Source of the DNA: Chryseobacterium sp. MEBOG06
GTDB taxonomy: Bacteria > Bacteroidota > Bacteroidia > Flavobacteriales > Weeksellaceae
NCBI RefSeq assembly: GCF_021869765.1
Contig: NZ_CP084580.1
Coordinates: 1,798,001-1,862,000 of the forward strand
Direction: 5' to 3'
Length of the DNA stretch: 64,000 bases
A program made the position numbers and the translations under genes. Shown piece by piece: positions 1 through 8,377 of the stretch. How positions within the stretch are numbered: the stretch's first letter is position 1; each line of letters opens with the position of its first letter. The notes beneath the pieces are model-generated. The model saw only the letters and a program-made list of their open reading frames with translations, made no database searches and was not told the origin of the DNA.

Positions 1-515
1 TCGATGAGGTTTTTACAACAGGGATCACAGGGTCTACAGGAGCTGGACAGTCATTACAGGCAACCACTCATTTTACCTGGAGGAATGATAATGTGTCGGC
101 TTATAAAACGCTGGAACATCAACATGTGGGAGAAATTTTAAAGCAAATAGTTTTGTTTAATCATAAAGATGTCAGTCTGAATTTTGTTCCATGGAGAGGA
201 GATTTTGCAAGAGGGATTTTTACAAGTTCTACAGTGAAAACAGATTTAGAGCTTTCTGACATCTATCAGTTGTATCATGATTTTTATGCAGAAGAGCCTT
301 TTGTAAAGGTAAGCGAAAAAGCAATTGATTTAAAGCAGGTTGTCAATACGAATCGCTGTGTGATTCAGATTGAAAAAAGTGGAAATGTTGCAGTTATTCA
401 CTCAGCGATTGACAATTTGTTAAAAGGAGCTTCCGGGCAGGCCGTACAGAATATGAATATTGCGATGGGCTGGGAAGAAAACTCAGGATTAAACTTAAAA
501 CCTATTGCATTTTAA
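1..515 (+). CDS. argC: N-acetyl-gamma-glutamyl-phosphate reductase, C-terminal part
   Basis: The reading frame is already open at base 3 and runs to a TAA at 513-515, giving about 170 residues; the start lies outside the window. A GSTGAG turn near visible residues 10-15 and an HQHVGEI motif about 30 residues later match the region around the catalytic histidine of ArgC. The family reduces N-acyl-glutamyl phosphate to the semialdehyde with NADPH in arginine synthesis. The gene heads the argC-argD-argF'-argB-argE-argH run on the same strand. The catalytic cysteine of the family would lie upstream of the window. An internal GTG at 93 is not the real start, because conserved residues precede it. 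Confidence 0.9.
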   Translation, partial: DEVFTTGITGSTGAGQSLQATTHFTWRNDNVSAYKTLEHQHVGEILKQIVLFNHKDVSLNFVPWRGDFARGIFTSSTVKTDLELSDIYQLYHDFYAEEPFVKVSEKAIDLKQVVNTNRCVIQIEKSGNVAVIHSAIDNLLKGASGQAVQNMNIAMGWEENSGLNLKPIAF

Positions 516-630
516 AAGAAAACTTAAAAATCAATTGTCAATAAGCTAATCGTGAATTTTTAAAACTTAATCAAAACCGACCTAGGAAAATGGAGCGTTA
601 AGAAAAATAATTTTTTGAACGTTAAGAAAA

Positions 631-780
631 TTCTACTGTCCGAAGTGCGGCAAAAATGTCGAACCGAAGAACAAATGCCGATTTCGCACAAGTTTTAGAA
701 TTTTTAGAGAACAAAAATATTTTTTAGCGAAAGTTTCCACGTCTTGAACTTTTGTTTCTTTTGTTTCAGGACAAAAGAAA
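631..780 (+). repeat. Intergenic repeat-like unit with hairpin before argD
   Basis: The argC-argD gap ends with a perfect 10-bp inverted repeat, TTTCTTTTGT (755-764) and ACAAAAGAAA (771-780), 18 bases before the argD ATG. Upstream of it, 637-660 reads in one frame as CPKCGKNV, followed by a further Cys, like a decayed zinc-ribbon, but the frame has no good start and stops quickly. It may be a dispersed repeat or a gene remnant; copies elsewhere cannot be tested from this window. Confidence 0.4.
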
Positions 781-798
781 AATATAAAAAAATAAAAA

Positions 799-1938
799 AT
801 GAATTTATTCAACGTATATCCATTATTTAATATCAATCCGGTTAAAGCTCAGGGGTCTTTTCTTTGGGATGACAAAGGGGAACAATATCTTGATTTCTAC
901 GGGGGACATGCTGTAATTTCTATTGGACATAACCATCCTCATTATCAAAATAAATTAAAAGAGCAGCTGGAAAAAATTTCTTTTTATTCCAACTCTGTTC
1001 AGAATGAATTACAGACTGAATTGGCTGAAAAACTTGGACAGCTTTCAGGATATGAAGATTACAATCTTTTCTTGTGTAACTCTGGTGCGGAAGCTAATGA
1101 AAATGCATTGAAGCTGGCTTCTTTTCATAACGGGAAGAGTAAAGTGCTTTATTTCTCAGGTTCCTTCCATGGAAGAACGTCTGCTGCAGTTTCTGTAACG
1201 GATAATCCAAAAATTGTTGCTCCTGTCAACTTCTCAGAAAGATTTATCAAATCAGACTGGAATAATATTGAGCAGCTTGAAGAAACCTTTGCCATACACG
1301 GAAACGAAATTTCCTCTGTAATTATCGAAGGAATTCAAGGGGTAGGAGGAATTATGATTCCAACGCCGGAATTTTTAGCTAAAATCAAAGAACTGTGTGA
1401 GAAATATGATGCTGTTCTTATTTTAGATGAAGTACAATCCGGATATGGAAGAAGTGGATATTTCTTTGCTCATCAGGAATTTGGAATTGAACCGGATATT
1501 ATTACTACTGCAAAAGGAATGGGGAATGGATTTCCGGTTGGAGGAGTTCTTATTCATCCGAAATTCCAGGCAGCCAACGGACTGCTGGGAACAACTTTCG
1601 GAGGTAATCATCTTGCCTGCGTAGCATCGATTGCTGTACTGGACGTAATGAAAGATGAAAATCTTATCGAAAATGCCCAGCAGATGGGTCAGTATATTGA
1701 AAATGGAATTAAAGATTTACCACATATTAAATCGATCCGAAGGAAAGGCTTGATGATTGGAATAGAGCTCGATAGAGACTGTTCGGAAGTAAGGAAAACC
1801 TTACTGTTTGATCATCATATTTTTACAGGAAACTCGAATGATAAAAGTGTTTTAAGGATTCTTCCGGCACTGAATATCAAAAAAGAGGAAACAGATCTTT
1901 TTATCAATGCTCTGAAAACAGTATTGGAACAGATTTAA
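799..1938 (+). CDS. argD: Acetylornithine (succinylornithine) aminotransferase
   Basis: This is a 379-residue class III PLP-dependent aminotransferase, the usual length for ArgD. The PLP lysine is K239 in TTAKGMGNGFPVGG, preceded by the cofactor aspartate motif LDEVQSGYGRSG near residues 206-217 and by SFHGRT near 130. It converts N-acylglutamate semialdehyde to N-acylornithine using glutamate. It sits between argC and the carbamoyltransferase on the same strand, which supports the biosynthetic role over catabolic paralogues. Given the neighbouring carbamoyltransferase, the physiological acyl group may be succinyl rather than acetyl; this is inference. Confidence 0.93.
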   Translation: MNLFNVYPLFNINPVKAQGSFLWDDKGEQYLDFYGGHAVISIGHNHPHYQNKLKEQLEKISFYSNSVQNELQTELAEKLGQLSGYEDYNLFLCNSGAEANENALKLASFHNGKSKVLYFSGSFHGRTSAAVSVTDNPKIVAPVNFSERFIKSDWNNIEQLEETFAIHGNEISSVIIEGIQGVGGIMIPTPEFLAKIKELCEKYDAVLILDEVQSGYGRSGYFFAHQEFGIEPDIITTAKGMGNGFPVGGVLIHPKFQAANGLLGTTFGGNHLACVASIAVLDVMKDENLIENAQQMGQYIENGIKDLPHIKSIRRKGLMIGIELDRDCSEVRKTLLFDHHIFTGNSNDKSVLRILPALNIKKEETDLFINALKTVLEQI

Positions 1939-1941
1939 ACC

Positions 1942-2018
1942 ACAAAAGTCACAAAAGAATTCTTTTAAAGCTAAAGTGTTTTTAAAGAGCTTAAATAAAA
2001 ACTTTTGTGTCCGGATTA
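1942..2018 (+). repeat. Degenerate inverted-repeat unit between argD and argF'
   Basis: The gap opens with ACCACAAAAGTCACAAAAG and closes with AACTTTTGTGTCC, so the ends are imperfect reverse complements around an AT-rich centre. A similar arrangement (ACCACAAAGG ... CCTTTTGTGAC) lies at about 24846-24946. I read them as two copies of a short dispersed element, not as coding sequence. Confidence 0.4.
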
Positions 2019-2058
2019 ACAATTAATAGGTAAAGGAAATCTTTAAAATCAATTCGAA

Positions 2059-3018
2059 ATGAAAAAATTCACCTCTGTAAGTGATGTAGAAAACTTACAG
2101 GAAATCATAAAAAAAGCTTTACAGATAAAAGCAAACCCGCTTTCAGAAACAGAAAAAGGAAAAGGGAAAACAATAGGACTTGTATTTTTAAACTCAAGTT
2201 TAAGAACTCGTCTGAGCAGTCAGATTGCAGCACAAAACCTGGGACTGAATGTTCTGACGCTGAATGCCGCACAGGAAGCCTGGAATCTTGAATTTGCAGA
2301 TGGAGCCGTAATGAACGGAGATACAGTAGAGCATATCAAAGATGCTATTGAAGTTTTAAATCAATATTGTGATATTATTGCAGTACGTTGCTTTGCAGGA
2401 ATGAAAAATAAGGAGGATGACGTTAATGAGAGCATTCTGAGCCAATTTGAGCAGTACGCTAAAGTTCCTGTTATTTCGTTAGAATCTGCAACGCGCCACC
2501 CGTTGCAAAGTTTGGCAGACTGTATTACCATTACCGAAAATTGGAAAAAAGACCATAAACCAAAAGTTGTTTTAACCTGGGCTCCGCACATCAAGCCTAT
2601 TGCTCAGGCAGTTGGGAATTCTTTTACAGAATGGATGCAGGAAATGGATGTTGAGTTTGTGATTGCCAATCCTGAAGGCTACGATTTGGATCAGAAATTC
2701 ACAAAAGATATAAAAGTAATCCATGATCAGGATGAGGCTTTAAAAGATGCAGATTTTATTTATGTGAAAAACTGGTCGTCTTTTGATGATTATGCCGCAA
2801 TGCCGGAAGTGAAAGGAGATTGGATGTTAACCAATGAAAAACTGGCCAATACTAATGAAGGAAAAGTGATGCACTGTCTGCCGGTTCGTCGTAATGTAGA
2901 ATTAAGTGATGAGGTGATGGATGGCGAAAACTCAATTATCTACCAACAGGCGAAGAATCGTATTTTCTCTGCGCAAGCTGTTTTTTCTGAAATTTTAGAC
3001 GAAATTAATTCAAAATAA
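2059..3018 (+). CDS. argF': N-succinyl-/N-acetyl-ornithine carbamoyltransferase
   Basis: The 319-residue protein has the transcarbamylase fold motifs FLNSSLRTR (residues 43-51, carbamoyl phosphate) and HCLPVRR (272-278). The SSLRTR form, in place of STRTR, marks the branch acting on N-acylated ornithine, known from Xanthomonas (acetyl) and Bacteroides fragilis (succinyl). In the 80s loop, MNGDTVEH, residue 90 is Val. In that enzyme pair a Glu at the equivalent position goes with acetyl-ornithine and Pro with succinyl-ornithine, so succinyl specificity is more likely here. The product is N-acyl-citrulline. Its neighbours argD, argB and argE fit the linear acylated route. Confidence 0.88.
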   Translation: MKKFTSVSDVENLQEIIKKALQIKANPLSETEKGKGKTIGLVFLNSSLRTRLSSQIAAQNLGLNVLTLNAAQEAWNLEFADGAVMNGDTVEHIKDAIEVLNQYCDIIAVRCFAGMKNKEDDVNESILSQFEQYAKVPVISLESATRHPLQSLADCITITENWKKDHKPKVVLTWAPHIKPIAQAVGNSFTEWMQEMDVEFVIANPEGYDLDQKFTKDIKVIHDQDEALKDADFIYVKNWSSFDDYAAMPEVKGDWMLTNEKLANTNEGKVMHCLPVRRNVELSDEVMDGENSIIYQQAKNRIFSAQAVFSEILDEINSK

Positions 3019-3121
3019 ATCTGATATAATCATCAAAATCAATACTGTCATCTACGTTTTTAGATGATAAAGAAAATAAAACATATGTAATTTTTTAACT
3101 CCCAAATCCTTTAATCTTTTC

Positions 3122-3916
3122 ATGAAAAATAAAATATACATCATAAAAATAGGCGGAGCACTCATTGATGATGAACGATTACTGGATCAGTTTTTAGATC
3201 AGTTTTCAGGAATCAAAGAGAAAAAAATTCTGGTTCATGGCGGAGGCAAGTTGGCTACAACATTGGCTGACAAGCTTGGTGTAGAACAGAAAATGATCAA
3301 TGGAAGGAGGATTACAGATAAAGATACATTGGATATTGTAACGATGGTATACGCTGGCGGAATCAATAAGAATATTGTTGAAAAACTACAGCAGAAAAAA
3401 TGTAATGCGATTGGTTTTTCCGGTGCAGACGGAAATTTAATTAAGGCTAAAAAAAGAGAGCATCCCGAAATTGATTTTGGATTTGTAGGAGATATTAATA
3501 AGAAAAGCGTCAACAAGAAACTGCTTTCAAAATTGATTAAACTTGATCTTATTCCTGTATTTTCTGCCATTACCCACGACAAAAAAGGAAACCTCTTCAA
3601 TACCAATGCCGATACTATTGCATCTGTGATGGCACAGGCTTTATCAGATAAATATGATGTTGAATTATTGTACTGCTTTGATAAAGAAGGCGTTTTGGAA
3701 GATGTAAATAATCCGGAATCTGTGATCAAAACTGTGTCTGAAGGAGAATTTGCAGTGTTAAAAGAAGAAGGAAAGCTTCATAAAGGGATTTTGCCCAAAC
3801 TTGAAAATGCTCTTGGAGCAATAAAAAATAATGTAAATAAAGTGTTTCTTATCAAAGAAACTGAACTTAAAAATCATATAGAGAATCATCATGCAGGAAC
3901 TGAAATCTGTTTATAA
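3122..3916 (+). CDS. argB: N-acetyl(succinyl)glutamate kinase
   Basis: The 264-residue protein belongs to the amino-acid kinase family. It opens with KIGGALIDD and carries VHGGGK near residues 38-43, the phosphate-binding glycine loop, then NGRRITD near 60-66 in the acylglutamate pocket. NTNAD and KLHKGILPK further on are also typical of NAGK. It phosphorylates the gamma carboxylate of N-acylglutamate, the step before argC. There is no N-terminal helix of the type seen in arginine-inhibited hexameric enzymes, so feedback control by arginine is not predicted. Its 3' end overlaps argE by 26 bases, which suggests translational coupling. Confidence 0.92.
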   Translation: MKNKIYIIKIGGALIDDERLLDQFLDQFSGIKEKKILVHGGGKLATTLADKLGVEQKMINGRRITDKDTLDIVTMVYAGGINKNIVEKLQQKKCNAIGFSGADGNLIKAKKREHPEIDFGFVGDINKKSVNKKLLSKLIKLDLIPVFSAITHDKKGNLFNTNADTIASVMAQALSDKYDVELLYCFDKEGVLEDVNNPESVIKTVSEGEFAVLKEEGKLHKGILPKLENALGAIKNNVNKVFLIKETELKNHIENHHAGTEICL

Positions 3917-4973
3917 TAAAGAAGAACTATTGAATAATGCGGTTGGATTGCTTAAAAATCTAATTGAAATTCCTTCATTCAGCAAAGATGAATTCAATAC
4001 TTCGGTGGAGATTGAGAATTTTTTCAAAAAGCATCAGATTCCAACGAAACGTTTTAAAAACAATATCTGGGCAGTTAATAAAAACTTTGATGTATTTAAA
4101 CCGTCTGTTTTATTGAATACCCATCATGATACCGTAAAGCCTAATAAAGCTTATACACTTGATCCTTTTGTGCCCCTTGAAAAGGATGGGAAACTATATG
4201 GATTGGGGAGTAATGATGCCGGAGCTTCTCTGGTTTCTATGGCACAGGTTTTTTTACACTTTTATGAAAAAGAAGATTTAAAATATAATTTAGTGATTGC
4301 TTTGACGGCAGAGGAGGAGATTTCGGGTTTTGACGGAATTGAAGCCCTGTTTCCACAGCTTCCCAACATTGAATTCGCCATTGTAGGAGAACCCACGCAG
4401 ATGAATCTGGCGATTGCAGAAAAAGGACTGCTTGTGATAGACGGGGAAATGAGAGGAACTCCTTCTCATGCCGCTCATCCTAACGATGATAACTCAATTG
4501 TAAAATGTATGCAGGACCTGCAGAATATTTTAACCTTTAAATTCCCGAAAATCTCAGAGTATTTGGGTGAAGTTAAAATAACGTTGTCAGGAATTCATGC
4601 CGGAGTACAGCATAACGTAGTTCCTGAGTCATGCAATTTCACGTTGGACGTCAGAGTTACGGATGAATATTCTAATAAGGAGGCTTTTGAAATTATCCAG
4701 TCTCAGATGGAATCTGCACTTACAGCGAGATCTTTCAGGCTGAATTCCTCAAAAATTGAAATGGATCACCCATTTGTAAAAGCAGGATTAGAAATAGGAA
4801 GGACAACCTATGGTTCACCTACCTCATCAGATCAGGCCATTATTCCATGTACATCAGTGAAAATGGGCCCTGGAGACAGTAGGCGCTCTCACACTGCGGA
4901 TGAATTCATCTATATCAATGAAATAGAAGAAGGGATTGAAATCTATATCCGGGTTTTAGAAAAAGTATTATAA
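3891..4973 (+). CDS. argE: N-acyl-ornithine/N-acyl-citrulline deacylase, M20 family
   Basis: This 360-residue M20 metallopeptidase-fold enzyme has the first metal ligand region LLNTHHDTV (His about 78, Asp80), GLGSNDAG with bridging Asp109, the general base in TAEEEISG (Glu141/142), VGEPT with Glu168, and SHAAHPN in the dimerisation region. It removes the acyl group from N-acyl-citrulline or N-acyl-ornithine to complete the linear arginine route. The ATG at 3891 lies inside argB. The acyl specificity, acetyl or succinyl, cannot be read from the motifs. DapE, a relative, is less likely because of the arg context. Confidence 0.88.
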   Translation: MQELKSVYNKEELLNNAVGLLKNLIEIPSFSKDEFNTSVEIENFFKKHQIPTKRFKNNIWAVNKNFDVFKPSVLLNTHHDTVKPNKAYTLDPFVPLEKDGKLYGLGSNDAGASLVSMAQVFLHFYEKEDLKYNLVIALTAEEEISGFDGIEALFPQLPNIEFAIVGEPTQMNLAIAEKGLLVIDGEMRGTPSHAAHPNDDNSIVKCMQDLQNILTFKFPKISEYLGEVKITLSGIHAGVQHNVVPESCNFTLDVRVTDEYSNKEAFEIIQSQMESALTARSFRLNSSKIEMDHPFVKAGLEIGRTTYGSPTSSDQAIIPCTSVKMGPGDSRRSHTADEFIYINEIEEGIEIYIRVLEKVL

Positions 4974-5014
4974 AGATATCAGACATCTGAAGTCTGAATA
5001 TCTGAAAAAAATAT

Positions 5015-5156
5015 GTTTTGACTTCGCTCAGCAGGCACAAAAGTTTAGTTTTTAATAAGGATTTATGCAAAAAAGAAAATTAAAAACGAAGACTTTAATA
5101 GGGAAATGTTTTTTTATAGTTAATAATAAGGAATGCTTTGCTGAGCATGTCAAAAC
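5015..5156. repeat. 142-bp inverted-repeat element between argE and argH
   Basis: The left end GTTTTGACTTCGCTCAGC (5015-5032) and right end GCTGAGCATGTCAAAAC (5140-5156) are reverse complements with one short mismatch in the middle (7 + 8 paired bases). The interior is AT-rich with no ORF. Size and ends fit a MITE-like or palindromic dispersed repeat. A smaller hairpin, GATATCAGAC paired with GTCTGAATATC, lies just before it at 4975-5002. Confidence 0.55.
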
Positions 5157-5258
5157 CAATCAATTATTTTGAATCAGATCATTATATCTCCGGTACAGAA
5201 ATCTTCTGATAAACAGAAGAAAACGGAGATTATATATGAACTAAATAAATAGTCACAT

Positions 5259-6563
5259 ATGAAAAAGATATGGCAGAAGGATGACCTTGCCACCAATATA
5301 TTAGTAAATAAATTTACAGTCGGGAAAGATCTGGACTTTGACGAGCGTTTAGCAAAATATGATGTCAAGGGATCTATGGCACATTGTATAATGCTGGCAG
5401 AGACCGGGATTATTTCTCAGGAAGAATCAGAACAGATGCTGTCTGTTTTAAATACTATTTTAAAAGAAATTGAAGAAGGAACTTTTGAAATTGATAAAGA
5501 AGCTGAGGATATCCATTCTCAGGTAGAAGCAATCTTGATTGAAAAATTAGGAGATACAGGAAAGAAAATCCATACTGCAAGATCAAGAAATGATCAGGTA
5601 TTGCTGGATATCAAACTCTATTTAGTGGATGAGATCCGGGAGATCACTGCACTTACTGATGAGTTTTTCCAGATTTTAATTCAGTTGGCAGATCAGCACA
5701 AAAATGTTTTGCTGCCGGGATATACCCATTTACAGATTGCAATGCCTTCATCATTTGGATTGTGGTTTGGAGCTTATGCTGAAGCGCTTTTGGATGACGT
5801 GGAAATGTTGTTTTCTGTAAAGAATATTATCAACAAGAATCCACTGGGTTCAGCGGCGGGATATGGTTCTTCATTTCCGATCAACCGTGAAAGTACGACG
5901 TACAACTTAGGGTTCCAGTCGATGAATTACAATTCGATATATGCTCAGATGACGCGTGGAAAATCAGAGAAAATGCTGGCTATGTCAATGGCTACTCTGG
6001 CAGGAACACTTGGGAAGTTTGCTTACGATGTCTGTCTGTATCTGAATCAGAACTTTGACTTCATCAGCTTTCCAAAAGAGTTTACAACAGGAAGCAGCAT
6101 TATGCCGCATAAGAAGAATCCTGATATTTTTGAATTGGTTCGTGCAAGATGCAACAGAATCCAGTCGCTTCCGAATGAACTGATCCTATTGACGAATAAT
6201 CTTCCCTCAGGATATCACAGAGATGTACAGCTGACAAAAGAAATTCTTTTCCCTGCCATAGATTCTCTGAAAGAATGTCTGGAGATTTTAGCCTATACGT
6301 TGCCGAATATTCAGGTAAAAGACGGGATTTTGGAGGATGAGAAGTATAAATACCTGTTCAGTGTAGAAAAGATTAATGAAGAAGTGAAAAACGGTAGCTC
6401 TTTCCGTGATGCTTATGTAAAAGTAGGACAGGAAATTGAAAATAATGAGTTTGATTTTGAAACTGGAAACCTGAACCATACCCATCAGGGAAGTATAGGC
6501 AATCTTTGTCTGGATAAGATAGAATACCAGTTTAATAAACTGAAAAATAAATTATTGGGTTAG
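5259..6563 (+). CDS. argH: Argininosuccinate lyase
   Basis: The 434-residue protein has the fumarase/aspartase superfamily signature GSSIMPHKKNP near residues 279-289, the mobile loop that carries the catalytic Ser. HTARSRNDQ near 107-115 and GYTHLQIAMP near 155-164 are also typical of ArgH. It splits argininosuccinate into arginine and fumarate. Argininosuccinate synthase (argG) is not in the window and may lie upstream of argC. The gene is separated from argE by a repeat element of about 140 bp, so it may have its own promoter. Family lengths are commonly 430-470, so it looks complete. Confidence 0.95.
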   Translation: MKKIWQKDDLATNILVNKFTVGKDLDFDERLAKYDVKGSMAHCIMLAETGIISQEESEQMLSVLNTILKEIEEGTFEIDKEAEDIHSQVEAILIEKLGDTGKKIHTARSRNDQVLLDIKLYLVDEIREITALTDEFFQILIQLADQHKNVLLPGYTHLQIAMPSSFGLWFGAYAEALLDDVEMLFSVKNIINKNPLGSAAGYGSSFPINRESTTYNLGFQSMNYNSIYAQMTRGKSEKMLAMSMATLAGTLGKFAYDVCLYLNQNFDFISFPKEFTTGSSIMPHKKNPDIFELVRARCNRIQSLPNELILLTNNLPSGYHRDVQLTKEILFPAIDSLKECLEILAYTLPNIQVKDGILEDEKYKYLFSVEKINEEVKNGSSFRDAYVKVGQEIENNEFDFETGNLNHTHQGSIGNLCLDKIEYQFNKLKNKLLG

Positions 6564-6708
6564 AATCCAAACCATTAAGATCATAGAAAAACCTGAGTAG
6601 AATCAGTAATTACTAAAATTATTTTTTAGCATACTGCCTTACATTCGTTTGTAAATCCTTAATCTTAATAAATCTTAACTGCTTAAGTTATCTTAATGGT
6701 TTGATTCT
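6562..6708. repeat. 147-bp inverted-repeat element at the argH stop codon
   Basis: AGAATCCAAACCATTAAGAT (6562-6581) is the reverse complement of ATCTTAATGGTTTGATTCT (6690-6708) apart from one skipped base. The left arm starts within the argH TAG. The interior is AT-rich and non-coding and has further ATCTTAA motifs. Size and position resemble the 142-bp unit before argH, although the arms differ. It separates convergent argH and the Lrp-type regulator and could also act in transcription termination. Confidence 0.55.
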
Positions 6709-6752
6709 ATTTTGTTCTTATCGAAATTGATTTTGAACTTAAAATGGAAAAA

Positions 6753-7214
6753 TTATTGCAAATCGATTTTGAATTTGGTAGATTTTTTCACCTCATGAAG
6801 TACGATAGAACTGTGATATTGTCCAATATTAGGAAGGTTTGAGATTACATTGACAGCAAATTCATTATAGGAATTGATGTCCTTTGCAATAATCTTCAGC
6901 ATATAGTCATATTCTCCGGAAAGGCTGGTGATTTCCTGTACTTCATCATACTTGCCGATATTACCCTCAAAAGTTTCCAATACTTTCTTGGATTGCTCTT
7001 TAAGACGTACATTGCAATAGACAATAATATTCAGACCCAGTTTTTCACGGTTTAAAAGACCGACATATTTTTCAATGATCCCCTGTTTCTCCAATTGTTT
7101 GATTCGCTCATACGTAGGAGTAAAGGTAAGACCAATCTTTTCTGAAATTTCTTTAACAGATAGAGTGGAATCTTCCTGAATAATGCTGAGAATCATTTTG
7201 TCTTTTAAATCCAT
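6753..7214 (-). CDS. Lrp/AsnC family transcriptional regulator
   Basis: The 153-residue protein starts with an AsnC-type winged helix-turn-helix (residues about 4-60; SVKEISEKIGL then TPTYERIKQLEKQGII), followed by a RAM/ligand domain with SGEYDYMLKI near 105-114. Members bind amino acids and control amino-acid metabolism. It is convergent with argH and divergent from pyrB, with about 125 bp between its ATG and the pyrB leader ORF, so both arg and pyr genes are candidate targets. The ligand is not readable from sequence. Confidence 0.9.
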   Translation of the reverse strand: MDLKDKMILSIIQEDSTLSVKEISEKIGLTFTPTYERIKQLEKQGIIEKYVGLLNREKLGLNIIVYCNVRLKEQSKKVLETFEGNIGKYDEVQEITSLSGEYDYMLKIIAKDINSYNEFAVNVISNLPNIGQYHSSIVLHEVKKSTKFKIDLQ

Positions 7215-7300
7215 AAAATAAATTTGAGTTTTAACAAAAATATTAATTTTAAATGAGAATAAGGAAATACTAAGGTTTTTAATTTATTTCAAACTTTGTT

Positions 7301-7331
7301 TTTGTAGGTTCGTAAAAATTCTGTATCTTTG
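7301..7331 (+). promoter_or_regulatory. Promoter of pyrB leader transcript
   Basis: TTTG at 7301-7304 and TATCTTTG at 7324-7331 are spaced by 19 bases and match the Bacteroidota -33/-7 consensus (TTTG and TAnnTTTG). The start site would fall at about 7336-7339, practically at the ATG of the leader ORF, so that ORF may be translated from a leaderless or nearly leaderless 5' end. The same 19-base spacing appears before both tRNA-Ser genes in this window. Confidence 0.7.
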
Positions 7332-7337
7332 CACCTA

Positions 7338-7409
7338 ATGAATAAAAAAGCATTTATATCATTAGATTTACCGGGCGAAAGCGCCCTTTACGATATTTAT
7401 TGTTATTAG
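7338..7409 (+). CDS. Putative pyrB leader peptide, 23 aa
   Basis: An ATG right after the promoter opens a 23-codon frame ([14 protein letters not shown], then SALYDIYCY) ending in TAG at 7407-7409. The stop codon overlaps the first bases of the terminator stem that follows. A small GC hairpin, GGGCG (7373-7377) with CGCCC (7382-7386), is embedded in the frame, and the last third (7386-7408) is U-rich. This is the layout of the Escherichia coli pyrBI leader, where RNA polymerase pausing at U-rich sequence under low UTP lets the ribosome catch up and block the terminator. No similarity of the peptide itself is claimed. Confidence 0.6.
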   Translation: MNKKAFISLDLPGESALYDIYCY

Positions 7410-7435
7410 CGAAGATTGTTGTCTTCGCTTTTTTT
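7408..7435 (+). terminator. Intrinsic terminator/attenuator upstream of pyrB
   Basis: AGCGAAGA (7408-7415) and TCTTCGCT (7422-7429) form a perfect 8-bp stem with a 6-base loop, ending in a run of seven T (7429-7435). It lies between the leader ORF and the pyrB ATG at 7456, so read-through is required for pyrB expression from the promoter at 7301-7331. Confidence 0.8.
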
Positions 7436-7455
7436 ATGCTCAAAAATTAAGAATT

Positions 7456-8346
7456 ATGTTTACGATTACAGAACTAAGCACCGAGAGAATCAACAGTATA
7501 CTAACAGAAGCGCTCGCTTTTGCGAATGGTAAAACTGCTAAAATTGAAGGAGAAGTTTTTTGCTCAAACCTTTTCTTCGAAGACAGTACAAGAACGAAAA
7601 CAAGCTTTGATCTTGCAGAACGAAAATTAGGACTTCAGGTAGTACCCTTTGATGCTTCGCACAGTTCTGTAAATAAAGGAGAGAGCCTTTATGATACAGT
7701 AAGAACTGTTGAAAGTATAGGGATAAATTTAGTAGTGATCCGTGATAAGAAAGACCGATATTTTGATGAACTGAAAAATATTAAAATCCCGGTGATCAAC
7801 GGAGGAGACGGAACAGGAAACCATCCTTCACAATGTATGCTGGATCTGATGACTATTTATCAGGAATTTGGAAAGTTTGAAGGATTAAAAGTGGGAATTG
7901 TGGGAGATGTAAAGCACAGCCGTGTTGCCAATTCAAATGCAGAAGCATTAAGGAGATTAGGAGCCAAAGTATACATCTCAGGACCTGAACACTGGTTTGA
8001 CGAAGGCGCTTTAATCAACGGGACTTATCTTTCAGTAGATGAATTGATAGGAGAAGTAGATGTCCTGATGCTATTGAGAATCCAGCATGAAAGGCATGAT
8101 GCTGCTATGAGCTTTACCGCTTCAGAATATCATAGAAGATACGGGCTGACTAAAGAAAGAGAGCAGGCCATGAAAAAAGGAGCCATCATCATGCACCCTG
8201 CGCCTATCAACAGGGATGTAGAAATAGACTCAGAACTGGTAGAGTGTGAACGCTCAAGAGTTTTCAAACAAATGGAAAACGGAGTTTTTGCCAGAATGGC
8301 CATTCTGAAAGAAGCTTTGGAAGAGAAAGGGTTTACCTTTAAGTAA
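7456..8346 (+). CDS. pyrB: Aspartate carbamoyltransferase catalytic chain
   Basis: The 296-residue protein carries the carbamoyl phosphate motif [10 protein letters not shown] (residues about 42-51) and [10 protein letters not shown] near 238-247, the ATCase form of the HPGPxNR motif. It makes carbamoyl aspartate, the committed step of pyrimidine synthesis. No pyrI regulatory chain follows; carA comes next, giving pyrB-carA-carB on one strand. The upstream leader ORF and terminator suggest pyrimidine-dependent attenuation. Length is normal for a catalytic chain (about 300). Confidence 0.94.
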   Translation: MFTITELSTERINSILTEALAFANGKTAKIEGEVFCSNLFFEDSTRTKTSFDLAERKLGLQVVPFDASHSSVNKGESLYDTVRTVESIGINLVVIRDKKDRYFDELKNIKIPVINGGDGTGNHPSQCMLDLMTIYQEFGKFEGLKVGIVGDVKHSRVANSNAEALRRLGAKVYISGPEHWFDEGALINGTYLSVDELIGEVDVLMLLRIQHERHDAAMSFTASEYHRRYGLTKEREQAMKKGAIIMHPAPINRDVEIDSELVECERSRVFKQMENGVFARMAILKEALEEKGFTFK

Positions 8347-8377
8347 ATTGTAAAAAGTATATAGTATAATGTAAAAA

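Noticed and set aside
3235..3729. 164-codon minus-strand ORF opposite argB
   Set aside because: It lies wholly inside argB, is Ser/Leu/Ile-rich from the complement of a coding frame, and has no start context.
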